A DNA stretch of 64,000 nucleotides, taken from the NCBI RefSeq assembly GCF_016808335.1, contig NC_053137.1, positions 3,122,955-3,186,954 of the forward strand, in the 5' to 3' direction. Both the position numbers and the translations under genes were made by a program. This stretch comes from Panicum virgatum (Eukaryota > Streptophyta > Magnoliopsida > Poales > Poaceae). This document shows positions 1 through 10,568 of this stretch, piece by piece (within the stretch, counting starts at the first letter, position 1; the number at the start of each line of letters is the position of its first letter). The notes beneath the pieces are model-generated. The model was not told where the DNA came from. It searched no databases and was given only the letters and a program-made list of their open reading frames with translations.

Positions 1-220
1 ATGACACCGGCGAGCTGCAGTGCGTTCACACGCCACATCTTCTTTTCCATGCTCTTGTGGAATGAGGACACCAAATGCGGATCGCATGTAATCTGAGAGG
101 AGCTTATGGTGGAATTCCCTCCAGCCATGGGCCAGCTGATTTCCAAATGTCGAGGTTAGATCGAACGAACAAGCTGTTGGCTCAAACAAGCAAGCATACA
201 TAAACCAGTCAGTGTTCCTC

Positions 221-497
221 ATGCAGTCTCTTCTTAATTCTAACCAGATCAACAACAGAAATGCCCACAAGTAGTTTACCGTGTAGTGGATGATTATGAT
301 GCCCGGCTCAATCCTGCAGTTTCATCTTTATTCTTTGCTCCAGTGCGATGGCTTCCTTTGACATGCTTTTTTTCTGAATGTGCTTGCTTTTGCAGCTTTG
401 CCTGCTCCCTATCTTTGCATCTGATGCATATATGTGATTGCTGGCAAATATGTTCCTTTCTTCAGAAGCTGCCCGTCGTGGTCGTCGTCACAGAAAC
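221..497. repeat. Direct repeat copy A (about 277 bp)
   Basis: This stretch is repeated in the same orientation at 19996-20745. Both copies run from atgcagtctc to cgtcgtcacagaaac with only scattered differences, except that the right copy carries an extra block of roughly 450 bp. The repeat contains no convincing reading frame. It could be part of a local segmental duplication whose copies now flank the LINE, or an unnamed dispersed repeat. Positions 1-220 to its left show nothing I can name. Confidence 0.75.
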
Positions 498-504
498 TTT
501 TTTT

Positions 505-860
505 TGAGAAAATTTCTTCTATACCATCAAAATTTATACACATCTCTTCTATGCCATTGAAAATTATAAGTTTCCCTAATTGCCATCAGTTTTAATTTTC
601 CATCCCTTAGCTGCCAATGACGTTAGATTTCTTAAAACATCACAGACTATACCTTTTGTGTACGCATGGCCGTCACCTTCCCTCTGTTCGCCCGCGATAT
701 GAAGGCCGCGTCTGTCCCTACGCCGCCGCCGGCCCCCAACCACATGCCTGTCCTCCGTCCAGTGCTTCAGGCCGCGTACGTCAGTAGCATCGAAGCCATC
801 CGCCACCTTGAACAAATCCACTACCTCCAAAGCTGCACGTTGTAGCCAAGTCTTCTCAAC
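505..860 (+). mobile_element. Fragment of a Mutator-like element (one terminus visible)
   Basis: The segment begins with a T-rich edge and two ~30-bp units (518-547 and 548-577) built around cttctat-Rccat-YRAAAattTat. The same kind of doubled unit forms both termini of the complete MULE at 50710-54886. It is followed by a GC-rich block (650-840) that looks like captured coding or UTR sequence but has no recognisable protein. I could not find the second terminus or a target duplication, so this is read as a truncated, possibly gene-capturing (Pack-MULE-like) relic. Confidence 0.4.
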
Positions 861-891
861 CTGCCACTATATAAGAAGTCGTCAAAAAAGA

Positions 892-1148
892 CACTATCAT
901 AGGAGAAGCAATTTCTAGACATGTCTCCTATGATTCATTGGAGACGTGTATTAACAACCTACGTCTCCTATGAGTCTGCTGAAAACTTCTATAATTAATT
1001 CGTGTCTTCTATGTACCTATAATGTAGACACGTATTGTAAACCCGCGTCTCCAATAAATTCGCTAGTAGCCACGGATTCTCAACGCGCATCTCCTTTGTG
1101 AGGTACAGATGGAGACGCGTTTTTAAAAAAACACGTCACCTGTGTAGT
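892..1148. mobile_element. Small CACTA-like non-autonomous element (tentative)
   Basis: The left edge reads cactatcataggag. The right edge read backwards is actacacaggtgacgtg, close to the cactacaggtgacgtg type of CACTA terminus. Between them the motif gagacgygt / acgtctcct recurs in both orientations, as sub-terminal repeats do in grass CACTA elements. The right terminus is imperfect and the 3-bp target duplication is unclear. Confidence 0.35.
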
Positions 1149-1610
1149 CCGGACCTGAACTTTTTTATGCAATATAGTTAAACCCTATCACCGTATCGCG
1201 TCCGTAAACCCCCACCCCATCCCCTTCTCCCTCGGTCTCCTCTCTCCCGAGTCTTCCGCCTACCTCTCCCTCCCGATCCAAATCCTCCCCCATTCCTCAT
1301 CCCAGATCCACTAGTGTCCAACCCTAGCAGCTGGTGGCGCCGACGGCCGGGCCATCCGACGAGCGGCCGAGAGGCAGGCAGGCGATGGGCGAGCAGCTCA
1401 TGGAGACCTGCGTGGGCGCTCGCCTCTCTCCGCGCCGGTGGCCTTGCCTGGGGCGGCTACGGCTACCGGCGGGGCCCCAAACCCCCCGCCTCCTCTAGCG
1501 CCGTGGGATGCCGGTGCCGAGGTGGACTCCATGGAAGAAGAGTCCATGGAAAGTGACGACCTTGACGATGGCCCTGAGTACGTCGAGGTCTGGGTGGAGG
1601 AAGGGGATTA

Positions 1611-3713
1611 GGAGAAGGCGTCCCAAACGGCGTTCGTCTACCTCGAGCCTCTGCTTGGCGCCGCCAATCCCTCACCGCTGATCCGTGCGGCCCTCTTCAG
1701 CGTGGCACCGGATCTCAGATACCAGCTCATTCCCTCCTCGCGCGGGATCATGCTCCTGCGTTTCTGCTCCGCGTTCGGATGTGAAGTGGCAATGGGTTTG
1801 CAGCCCATCACCTACAACGGCACCACGGCCCGCCTCGAGCGCCAGGACGAGACCGACAACCGCTTCATCTGCATGCCCTATTGGTTGGCTTTGGTGCACG
1901 TCTGGGACTTCCCGGAGGAGCACTGGGACGAAGGCAAGGTGCGTGCCGTGTTTAGCTGCATTGGTTCGATTATGGAAATCGATTCGGAGTGCCTCACCGG
2001 GAACGACTGCTCCTCCCTCCGCTTCGTCATCGAGCTGGTGATGCCCCGGGTGCCGTACCGCATCGGCATCCACCCTCGCAGCGGTCGTGGAGCTGCCGTC
2101 CGCATGAATGCCATGGAAATCTGGCCCAGGGCGGACCAGTTCGACGGAATGAGGGCTTGGATCCCCTTCTTTGGGCCTCCTGCTGCTCCGCAGGGGAGAG
2201 ATGGGCCGGCCGGGGGAGCGGGCCTCCTCCCGCAGCCGCCGCCACATTTTGGGCTGGCACCCCCACCTGCCCCACCTGCGCCAGCCCAAGCCAACCCCCT
2301 CCACCCCGGAAAACCTATACACCTTCCGGAAGGAAGTTTCTTATCAAACTTCCACTTTAAGATTGGTGCTAGAGTTAAAACGGACAACTGAGATTCATGC
2401 GAGCGGGAAGAGGGGTGAGCTCCTATGAACAGTAGATGACAGGTGTTAGGATGACATTGGCTGGCGGGTGGGAAGGTTTAAATTGATTTGCAATCTTCAA
2501 ACACATTTTTCTCTCAAATCATGACTTCGTTTTCGATTCTGTTTCGACCAATATGCTGTTTAGAATTAATGCAACAAAACAAGATCTCATATGTATATAT
2601 TTTACTTACTTTTATTACCTAAAAAATCAACATTTGAAATGTATTACTTCAACATTTTGTGGATACCTATTCAACATTTTGCGTATATTGTTTCAACATT
2701 TCAAGTTTAAGTGTTGAACTTGTTTTTTTAGAATGTTGAATTAGTTTATGTAAAATGTTGTATTTAATCTTTCAAAATGTTGAATATACAAGAAATCAGA
2801 AACAAAATAGTAATTACAAATAATGTATTGCTCATGAATATTAGGAAACAAAAGCAGAAAAGAACATTCTGCTGGGCTGGATAATAAGTGAGAATCACTG
2901 CATATCCAACAACACATAAGGGAAAAACCGTGATAATGTGATTGATTGGACGAGACCGTGAAAGCAAATATATGGGCCTCCTCCTGGGCCGACTGCAGGC
3001 CGTGCGATGATGAAGCTTCCCATCACACGGAAGATGTATAGGGATGCCCCCTCCACCCTGCTTCCTTCTTTGGTGCCGCTATCCTCTGCTTTGGGTTCGT
3101 GAACGCCTACCCCATGCCGCGGCTCCCTGCTTTCCCAATCATCCTACGCCTGGCCGCCACTGCCGCTTCACCGGTGCCACGCGCCCTCTCTGCGACGCCT
3201 GCGCTCCTGCTCACCTGGCACCAGGACACCACCACACCACTTGTGCCACCCCCATCCCCTGCGTCCTCGCACCGCTCTTCTGCCTAATGCTCGCTGCCTG
3301 CACCGCCTCCACCTGCAGTGCCACCGCCTTCGCCCGCCCTGCCATCACCGCCCCCGCGTGCTGTTGCTGAAAGGCGCACTCGCAAAGCAAAAGATACCCA
3401 GGTGGTGGGAACGAGGAACAGTTCCCGCCTATCCGCCAAAACCAACGGGGCGTTCGTCCACTCCACCGCCAAGGCCACCCAACTGAAGGCCCTCAAGGAA
3501 AGCTTGGCCATGTGCTCCAAGCTTGTGAAAACGCACATCGCCAAGAAGAATCTCATGCACAAGACCAAGCAACCCATTGGAGCTGCCGACCTCAAGAAGC
3601 TGGCTGAGGCTGTTGGGCTGGGCGCAGCTTCTGCGCGTGCTCTTGACAGTGTTCTTGCGGTCACCCACAAGACTGCTGCTGCTCTCGACAAGGCGCTCCA
3701 CGATGCCACATGA
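1611..3713 (+). pseudogene. LINE ORF1 (nucleic-acid-binding protein), split by an insertion
   Basis: The frame is open from the codon after the TAG at 1608-1610. Its N-terminal part (to 2306) has the pattern common in grass LINE ORF1 products: a 'SPLIRAAL..VAPDLRY' segment, then 'LERQDETDNRF', then a conserved block around 'FPEEHWDE', ending in a proline-rich tail. The C-terminal part (3318-3713) is basic, with 'RTRKAKDTQVVGTRNSSRLSAKT' type sequence cut by a run of lysines, and ends at a stop at 3711-3713. The two halves are separated by the inverted-repeat element at 2307-3046. ORF1 proteins of this type bind RNA and act as chaperones in LINE ribonucleoprotein particles; that role is known for the family and not visible here. 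The start codon is uncertain. Confidence 0.6.
2307..3046. mobile_element. Inverted-repeat DNA element (~740 bp) inserted in LINE ORF1, probably MULE-like
   Basis: The edges read ggaaaacctatacaccttcc (left) and, reverse-complemented, ggcatccctatacatcttcc (right), so they form ~20-bp imperfect terminal inverted repeats. A perfect 12-bp direct match, ccccctccaccc, flanks the element (2295-2306 and 3047-3058) and must include the target duplication. A 9-bp duplication would fit a Mutator-like element. The interior is AT-rich, with several 'caacattt' repeats (2630-2780), and has no coding capacity. It was missed as an insertion only because the LINE frame is decayed on both sides. Confidence 0.6.
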
Positions 3714-3959
3714 TTGAACTCAAGGGTACCGTCGTGCGGATCGCTTTGCCCTTCCCTGTTAGCGATAGCACTAATTCGCCTGTCGTTGCTGTCTGTTGTG
3801 CTGGGCTGCTTAGGCTATGCAGCTCTAGCCCCTCTTTAGCGAGTCGTGTCGTTGCTGTTACTAGTTACCTGTCCTCGTTGTTAGTCTATGGTTCTGTTAG
3901 TGTCCTGGCCTGCTGCCATGGCGGCTTGGCTGCGGTCTTAACCGCAATGATATCCTGGT

Positions 3960-5648
3960 GTGTTCAGTGTGCTGATGAATGCTAAAGCTGTTAAGCTTTC
4001 CGTTCTCTCCTGGAACGTGTGTGGTCTGGGTGATGCTGACAAATTTAAGGTTGTGCGCGATCTAATCCAGTCGCTTAAGCTAGACATCGTTTGCCTACAG
4101 GAAACCAAACTACGCACCGTGGAAGAACGCAGAGCTCGTGCGTTCCTCCCGCCAAACCTCTCGCTCTTCCGTTGCGTCGACACGTCTGGATCCCGTGGTG
4201 GAATCCTCACTGCCTGGGATCCTCAGGCAGTCCTTTTGCACTCCTTCATGGCTCGAAAACACACTCTCTCCCTGGCGTTCACCTCCACCACGTCTGGCGC
4301 CACGTTCACCATCATGAACGTGTACGCACCATCAGATCACCGAGACACGCTGGCTTATCGCCGCCCGAATTTCGGGGAACTGGGTTATCGCCGGGGATTT
4401 CAACCTTACCAGGGGTGCGAGTGACAACAGCAGTGGGGCCGTTGACACTCGGCTCGCTGACGCCTTCAATGACTCCATCCACAAGCTGGGACTTATTAAC
4501 ATCCCCCTGCTAGACAAGTTGTTCACCTGGTCAAACCACCGCGACTGTCCGACCCTTGCGCGACTTGATCGCTTTTTCTTCAATGCTGAGATGAGCACTG
4601 TTTTCCCCAACTCTACACTCGTGTCAGCTCCAAAACCAACCTCTGATCACATGCCCATTCTGCTCACCATTTCCACCTCCATCCCGAAACCCAACATGTT
4701 CCGCTTCGAGAATGCTTGGCTCCATCACCAGGACTTCCACCCGTCTGTGCTCCCGGCCTGGCATGAAGGTGTCTCTGACGATGCAACTGGCGCGTTGGTT
4801 AGCTCGCTGAAAATAGTTTGGTGCGCGGCAAAGGTTTGGGCCAAGCGCATGCGCGCTCCTCCAACTCTCCACCAAAATTGCAAGTTTGTTATTTACATGT
4901 TTGACATCCTTGAGGAAGCACGCAACTTGTCCGCAGGAGAACAGGTTCTGCGCCATGAGTGTCGGGAGCGTCTGGCGCTCTCCGTTCGAGAATGGGCCGC
5001 GTACTGGAAACAGCGCGGCAAATTCCGTGCGCTTCGCGAGGGGTACGCCAACACCGCGTTCTTCCACGCGCATGCCTGCGGGCGGTTGCGCCGCAACCAG
5101 ATCCACGGCGTGGAGTTTGGCGGGGTCGTGGTGACCGCTCATGATGCCAAAACGCACGCCCTCACGGCGCATCTCCGGGGCCTCCTCGGCGTCGTCGAGG
5201 ACACCGCCTGGTCGTTCGACCTGGACGGCCTCTACCGCGACGCTGCCTGACCGAATGTGGCAGCCATGACTGTCCCGTTCACTGAAGGCGAGGCGCGCAT
5301 GGCCGTGCGCGCCATGAACCGCAACAGCTCCCCCGGCCCTGATGGCTTTGGCCCAGGCTTCTACGCCGCAGCCTGGCACGTCGCCGCGCCCACGGTAATG
5401 GCCTTCGCTGAAGCTTTTCAGGTGGGAAATACAGACCTGGAACGCCTCAACTGTGCATACATCGTCATGCTACCAAAACACCAAGCAGCTCTGAAACCCG
5501 GGGATTATCGACCTATCTGCATGCAAAATTGCTTCCTCAAGATTGTGGCGAAGATGCTGACCACGCGCCTCCAAGTCGAGATCCCCAGCCTCATCGATCC
5601 TGATCAAATGGGCTTCATCAAAGGGCGCTCCATCTCGGAGAATTTCAT
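3960..5648 (+). pseudogene. LINE ORF2, 5' part: AP endonuclease and start of reverse transcriptase
   Basis: The product begins with 'LSVLSWNVCGLGD' and 'DIVCLQETKL', the catalytic asparagine and glutamate motifs of the apurinic-type endonuclease. It continues through 'MNVYAP', 'GDFNLTRG' and 'SDHMPILL', the later endonuclease motifs. The reverse transcriptase starts with 'SSPGPDGFGPGFY' and runs to 'DQMGFIKGRSISENF', where the MULE interrupts it at 5648. Breaks: a frameshift near 4365 and an in-frame TGA at 5248-5250. This enzyme nicks target DNA and copies LINE RNA from the nick. The remainder lies at 17905-19720. Confidence 0.85.
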
Positions 5649-6966
5649 GATTTTTTTATTTTTAACCTTTTTTTAATAATATTTTAAGTTTAACCCGTAT
5701 TGGTTTTTATTTGCAGGGCGTAGCCCGTTTGGTCGCGCCAGCCCGCATGGCGCGACAGATAGCCTCAGTCGCGCCAGTGCATGTGGCGCGACAGTGTGCC
5801 ACGCTGGAGGCCTGAGCCAGTGTTGCGCAGCGACGGCGATGACGTGGCCCTCCCTGTCGCGCCACATGCACTGGCGCGACAAGCCTGTCGTGCCATGCGG
5901 GCTGGCGCGACCAGGGTTCACCAAACCGGCCGAAACCGGTCCGGTTACCGCGGTTACCGGTCTAACCGGCCCGGACCGGTTCCGGTTCCGGCCGGTTTTA
6001 AATCGGCCCAAATTCAAATTTTAAATTTGAATTCTAAAAAATGGAAAAATCCCAAAAAAAAACCTTAAAAATACTTCAAGTTGCGACGAATTTAATGATG
6101 TCAAATTTTTTCAAATATTCGTTCATTTAGTATATTTTGCGAGCATTTGAAGTTAAACAAAAAAAACGTGCATACAAAAATATACAAATACAATGTAAAA
6201 GTAGTACAAAAAAGGGTTGGAGGGTTCATTTAGGCTAAAACATGTTATACAAACATTCATTTAGTATACTTTGCGGATATTTGAATTTAAACAAAAAAAG
6301 AAAAAAATTAAATTTAGCGTGTTACCGGTCAAACCGACCGGTTACCGGTCAAACCGACCGGTAACCGGTCAAACCGGACCGGTAAACCGGTCTAACCGGC
6401 CGGTTAGCCGTTCGAAACCGGTATAACTACGGGTTTTGAATTCAAATTTGAGTTTGATCGGTTTTTACCGGTAACCGGTCAAACCGGACCGGTTAGCCGG
6501 AACCGGACGCCGGCGGTTCGCTCCAAACGGTCGGATAAAAAAACCCTGGGCGTGACAAGGCCGATGTCCTAGGCCCGCGCCGGCCTCTTCTCCCGCACCC
6601 TCCCTTTCTTTCCCTCACTCCTCCCTGACCAGAGCAGCAGCAGGTCTCCGCCGGCCGCCCCACCCCCCAGACCCCCCAAATCCGGCCTTTTGGGGGGGAG
6701 TTGGGGGAAACGTTCCCCACCCTTCCCCGAAGGTATTGCTCCTATTTTTTCCTCCTTTAACCGTGCACATTTGTAGATATTAGGGATTCTTGGTGATTAG
6801 GGTTTGGTTCTTGATTTAAAAAATAATGTCGTAGTTGATAGTTTTCTCATGATTAGGGCTTTAGATGATGTGTAGATGGTACTCTGCTCTCGATTTGGAC
6901 GTGAGGTAGTACGTGCATGCATCGATTAATATGATTTCTAGGATTGAGTAGTGGGATGTTAATATG
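5649..6966 (+). repeat. Left terminal inverted repeat of the 12-kb MULE (hAT MITE inserted)
   Basis: Without the hAT MITE at 5912-6548 this arm is ~680 bp and pairs with 17255-17904. Its outer part is AT-rich. The next part is an array of dyads GTCGCGCC-N9-GGCGCGAC at 5732-5756, 5768-5792, 5856-5880 and 5887-5911, the last with one changed base in its left half-site. The inner part has a pyrimidine-rich tract (6585-6680) followed by AT-rich sequence, which resembles a promoter and leader for the transposase gene. Confidence 0.9.
5912..6548. mobile_element. hAT-type MITE (637 bp) with ACCGGT-rich sub-terminal arrays
   Basis: The element starts cagggttcacc and ends aaaaaaaccctg, giving short hAT-type terminal inverted repeats beginning CAGGGTT. 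It is flanked by an 8-bp duplication, ggcgcgac at 5904-5911 and ggcgtgac at 6549-6556, with one difference. The matching position of the right MULE terminus has no insert, which confirms the edges. Near both ends are dense repeats of accggt / aaaccg (5930-6000 and 6320-6500). There is no coding capacity. Confidence 0.85.
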
Positions 6967-7018
6967 GCTTTCACTCATGGATACTAGGCACCGTGAAGAA
7001 TTGTTTTTGTAGTTCATC
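6941..7018 (+). repeat. 78-bp direct repeat, copy 1 (copy 2 at 7517-7594)
   Basis: Sequence from ggattgagtagtgg to ttgtagttcat occurs again at 7517-7594 with a few changes. The first copy overlaps the inner end of the left terminal repeat. The second lies just before the transposase start at 7642. The spacer (7019-7516) holds a Stowaway-like stretch beginning cctccctccatttt near 7300. Confidence 0.75.
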
Positions 7019-7299
7019 TAGATTGGTGTTACCAAAGCCATCTATTAGCATTGCTACATGGTCCAAATCCTAGTATGAGGACAAGTAGAGTTTTGAGAGA
7101 GAAACAATCCTAGTTCGTAAAAATCTGATCATCTTGTCATGGTTGGTTCAAGATCCATCTAGTTGTTCTTATGATAAGGTGCAAGGTCATGTCATGTAAT
7201 ACTCGTAATATTGTTTCAAGATCCAAGGGTTGCTAGGCAAAAGTAGGGTTATTAGATTATAACATCTACCAAAGTCTTAGCTAATAATGGATGGTTGTT

Positions 7300-7516
7300 T
7301 ACTTATCCTCCCTCCATTTTTTTTACACATCATATTAGGTTTGTCCTAAATCAAACTTATCTAACTTTGACCAAATTTATAGGAAAGATATAATATCATC
7401 TACAATACCAAATTTGTTTCATTGAATCTATTATAGAATATATTTTGAGACATATATTTGGTAGTATAGATTTTGAGACATCTATTTGTGAATATATTTT
7501 GAATTCGGTCAAAGTT
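7300..7516. mobile_element. Stowaway-like MITE relic
   Basis: The left end reads ctccctccatttttttt, a degenerate Stowaway terminus, followed by AT-rich sequence with 'tttgacc' and 'ggtcaaagttgga' at the two sides. The matching ggagggag terminus on the right is missing, so this is a truncated copy inside the MULE leader region. Confidence 0.4.
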
Positions 7517-7641
7517 GGATTGAGTAGTGGGGATGTTAATATGGGTTTCACTCATGGATACTAGGCATGGTGAAGAATTGTTTTTGTAGTTCATTTCTTT
7601 GTATAAGTGATGAAGGTACTCCGATTTCTTTTTTGTTTTAG

Positions 7642-10376
7642 ATGGACGAATTAGTTCTGGTTTTTCATGGTGGTATGGTTAAGGAAAATGGAGAGTTTGA
7701 GAATATGGTAGAGGATATCGAACTGTTCGATAGTCCTCCATTGTTAAAGGATTTGGTAGACCGGATGGTTTCAAAACATTCATGTGGAATTGATGAAATA
7801 TCTCTAAGGGGTAGAATTGATTGTAGTAAAGCTAGAGCACATTATGTTTTGATGACATTGGAATCTGAGATGCATTGGAGAAAGTACAAGGATATAGTAG
7901 CTCGTGCAAATGTGGTTTGTTTAGAGGTGGTTGTTGAAATAACCCGTAGAACAAGATTAGAAGAACTAGTTGGGATAGTAGATGAAGTTCCATTTCGTAT
8001 TGAGAATATAACTAAAGAGTCTACTGTTGTAGAAGTTGTCCCAAATCTCACTTGTGCTAGTGAATTTGTTGCGGATTTTGATATGGCCGTCGCTTGCGAT
8101 CATTTCGACAATGGTACCTTCGAGGAGGAGGATGAGAGGGGTGCTGGAGAGGATGATGATGTTTCTTTAGGTTCAGAGGACAATGAATATGATAGTAGTG
8201 ATGATGAGGACGATGATGAAGGCACTGGGGAAGAAGAACCGGAGGGTAATGCTAGGGCGCCCCAAGCAGAGCAGGAAAATGATGATGGCGACGGATCCAG
8301 CCCTAGTCATGAGGAAATAAGTGGTGATGAGGAGTGTAGGGATGGGGCAATGGGTCGGGCTGTTAATAATGCTGAGGCACGATTTAGTTATACCGCTGAA
8401 GAGTTGCGCATGATGAAGCTAACCCACGTTGAAGTCCCGGCGGTTTCAAATGCTAAGGATCTTAGTAGGATCCATAGAGCAATTTGTGACTCATATGTAT
8501 TTGAAAGCGAGTCTGTCATTGATAGTGACAGTCCAGAGATTCGCAAGGGCATGAAGTTCAATTCACTTCCAGAGTTGCAGTTTTTTTTGGCTGATTATCC
8601 AGTGCGTCAACATCGTCCATTTAATGTGGTTCATTCGGACAAGAGCGTACGGTACGATGTGCTATACAAGCAGGGGTGCCTATAGGGTGTATGGGCACGG
8701 ATTGTTAGGAGCACGGGTCAGTGGAAAATCACCAAAGTCAGACAGCCTCACACATGTGCATCCTCCAGACCGAAGCAAGTTCACGCATAGTGCACGACAC
8801 GTTACCTAGCACATCGCATTCTTGGTATTGTTCGGAAGGACAGCGACACATCCGTTCCTTCGCTTATGGAGTCAATTTTCGGCATGTGTTCTTACCGGGT
8901 GAAGTACTCGAAAGCTTGGCATGCAAAACAGCATGCTATAGCTCTTTGCTGGGGAGATTGGCTAGAGTCATATGCAAGGGTGCCCAGAGTCTTGATGGGC
9001 ATGTCATTATACAATCCAGGGATTACATGGTTCATACACACGGGAAACATGATGCTTCCTCACAATGGAGTGTACAAACATGTTTTACAAAGGGTGTTCT
9101 GGTGCTTTCCCCAGTGTGCTGAATCATTCCAGCATTGTCGACCTGTGATCCTCGTGGATGCCACATTCTTGATGGGTAAATACAAGGGGACACTAATGAT
9201 GGCAGTTGCCGTGGATCCAGAGAGGCAACTAGTTCCGTTAGCATTTGCTTTGACCGAAGGAGAAAATAACAACAGCTGATCCTGGTACATGAAGCTGGTG
9301 CGGCAGTATGTCTTGGGTCCCTCCAGATAAGTTTGTATGATTTTTGACCGGCACCATGGCCTCTTAAACTGTGTTAAAGAGCACATGGATGGATTTCCCC
9401 CTCTTGTGCATAGGTGGTGCATGCGACATTTTGCAGCAAACATATGGAGGCGTCAGAAAAAAAAAGGAACTAATTGGGAAACTAAAGTTATTGTGTTCAG
9501 TGCGCACGGAGAAAGCTTTTGAAGAAAAACTTGCTGATTTAGAAAAGGAAATGAATGACACGGCCAAGGAGTGGCTGAAAGGCGAGATGGTGGACAAGGA
9601 TAAATGGGCTCTTGCTTATGATGAAGGGGGGAAGCGGTATGGTATCATGACCACGAACAATGCTGAGTCATTAAATAATATTTTTAGGGGTATTCGGTCA
9701 AGACCTGTTGCAGGCATTGTAGAGTACTCCTTCGAGAAGTTGAACGAGTACTTCGTCGATAGATGGGGTAAAGGCAGGAGTTTGTTGGATAAGGGTGGAC
9801 AATGGGGACTAATAGCGGAGGAACACCTGAAGGATGCTGAGGATAGATCGGTGAACCAACTTGCAGCGCCTTACGGCCCTGAAAGAATGATTTATAGTGT
9901 TAGAGGTGCAGGTGGTAAAAATATAGGAGGAGAGAGTCATGGAGGATGCCATTACAAAGTGGACCTCAGATCTGGCGAGTGCGCTTGCATGACACCACAG
10001 CTGTTACACCTTCCATGCTCGCACCTAATAACGGCATGTAGAGCTCGAGGACTTTGTTTCAGAAGCCCCACTTATTTGAGTCCGTACTACGCTCGGTCGA
10101 ACACAATCAACATATGGGAGTCCAGTTTTGAGCCTTATCTCGATCCGTCCCAATGGCCCGAGTACAAGGGACTAGAGTACGTGCCGGATGCGTCGCTATT
10201 GAAACCAAAAAAAGGAAGGAGGTGAAAGAAAAGGCTCAAAGTTGACATGGACGAGTCGCAAGGTCGGGCTAGTGCGGACTATGGCACCGGTGATTTCGAT
10301 GAGGACAGGAGCCAGAACCGTTGCTCCAAGTGCCATAGATTTTGTTCTTGGTGCAAGTGTAAGAAGAAAAAAATCT
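7642..10376 (+). pseudogene. MuDR-family transposase, decayed
   Basis: The first open part (7642-8685, 347 residues) has an acidic, D/E-rich middle (about residues 165-215) and then the MuDR DNA-binding region ('MKFNSLPELQFFLADYPV'). The frame continues past in-frame stops at 8683 and about 8788 into the MULE transposase domain: 'VILVDATFLMGKYKG' carries the first catalytic aspartate (~9155) and 'CMIFDRHHG' the second (~9345). After stops near 9279 and 9330 and a frameshift near 9460 the frame 9371-10225 carries 'NNAESLNNIF' and a SWIM zinc finger ('CACM..LPCSHLITAC', ~9980-10040). A cysteine-rich tail ('CSKC..') ends near 10376. It would have cut and joined the MULE ends. No introns are evident. 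Confidence 0.88.
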
Positions 10377-10568
10377 AAACGAAAAAGAACGACCACAACA
10401 AGCGTTAGAAAGAGGACTAGGCATATCACACGGAGAGAGGTACAATAGTTTGTGCTTAGCACAAATATTAATATATACATACAGTGTTTTGCTTATCATT
10501 ATTAGTTGGGTTTGTCTTGGTCTTTATTTTTGTCTTATACTCATCAAGTTTTGATTCATCATTGCAGG

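Noticed and set aside
1..157. Minus-strand open stretch reading MEKKMWRVNALQLAGV at the window edge, possibly the start of a gene running out to the left
   Set aside because: Only 16 codons after the ATG lie inside the window and I recognise no family. Too little to call.
3044..3370. Pro/Ala/Cys-rich open frame of 108 residues
   Set aside because: It lies in another frame of the proline-rich middle of LINE ORF1.
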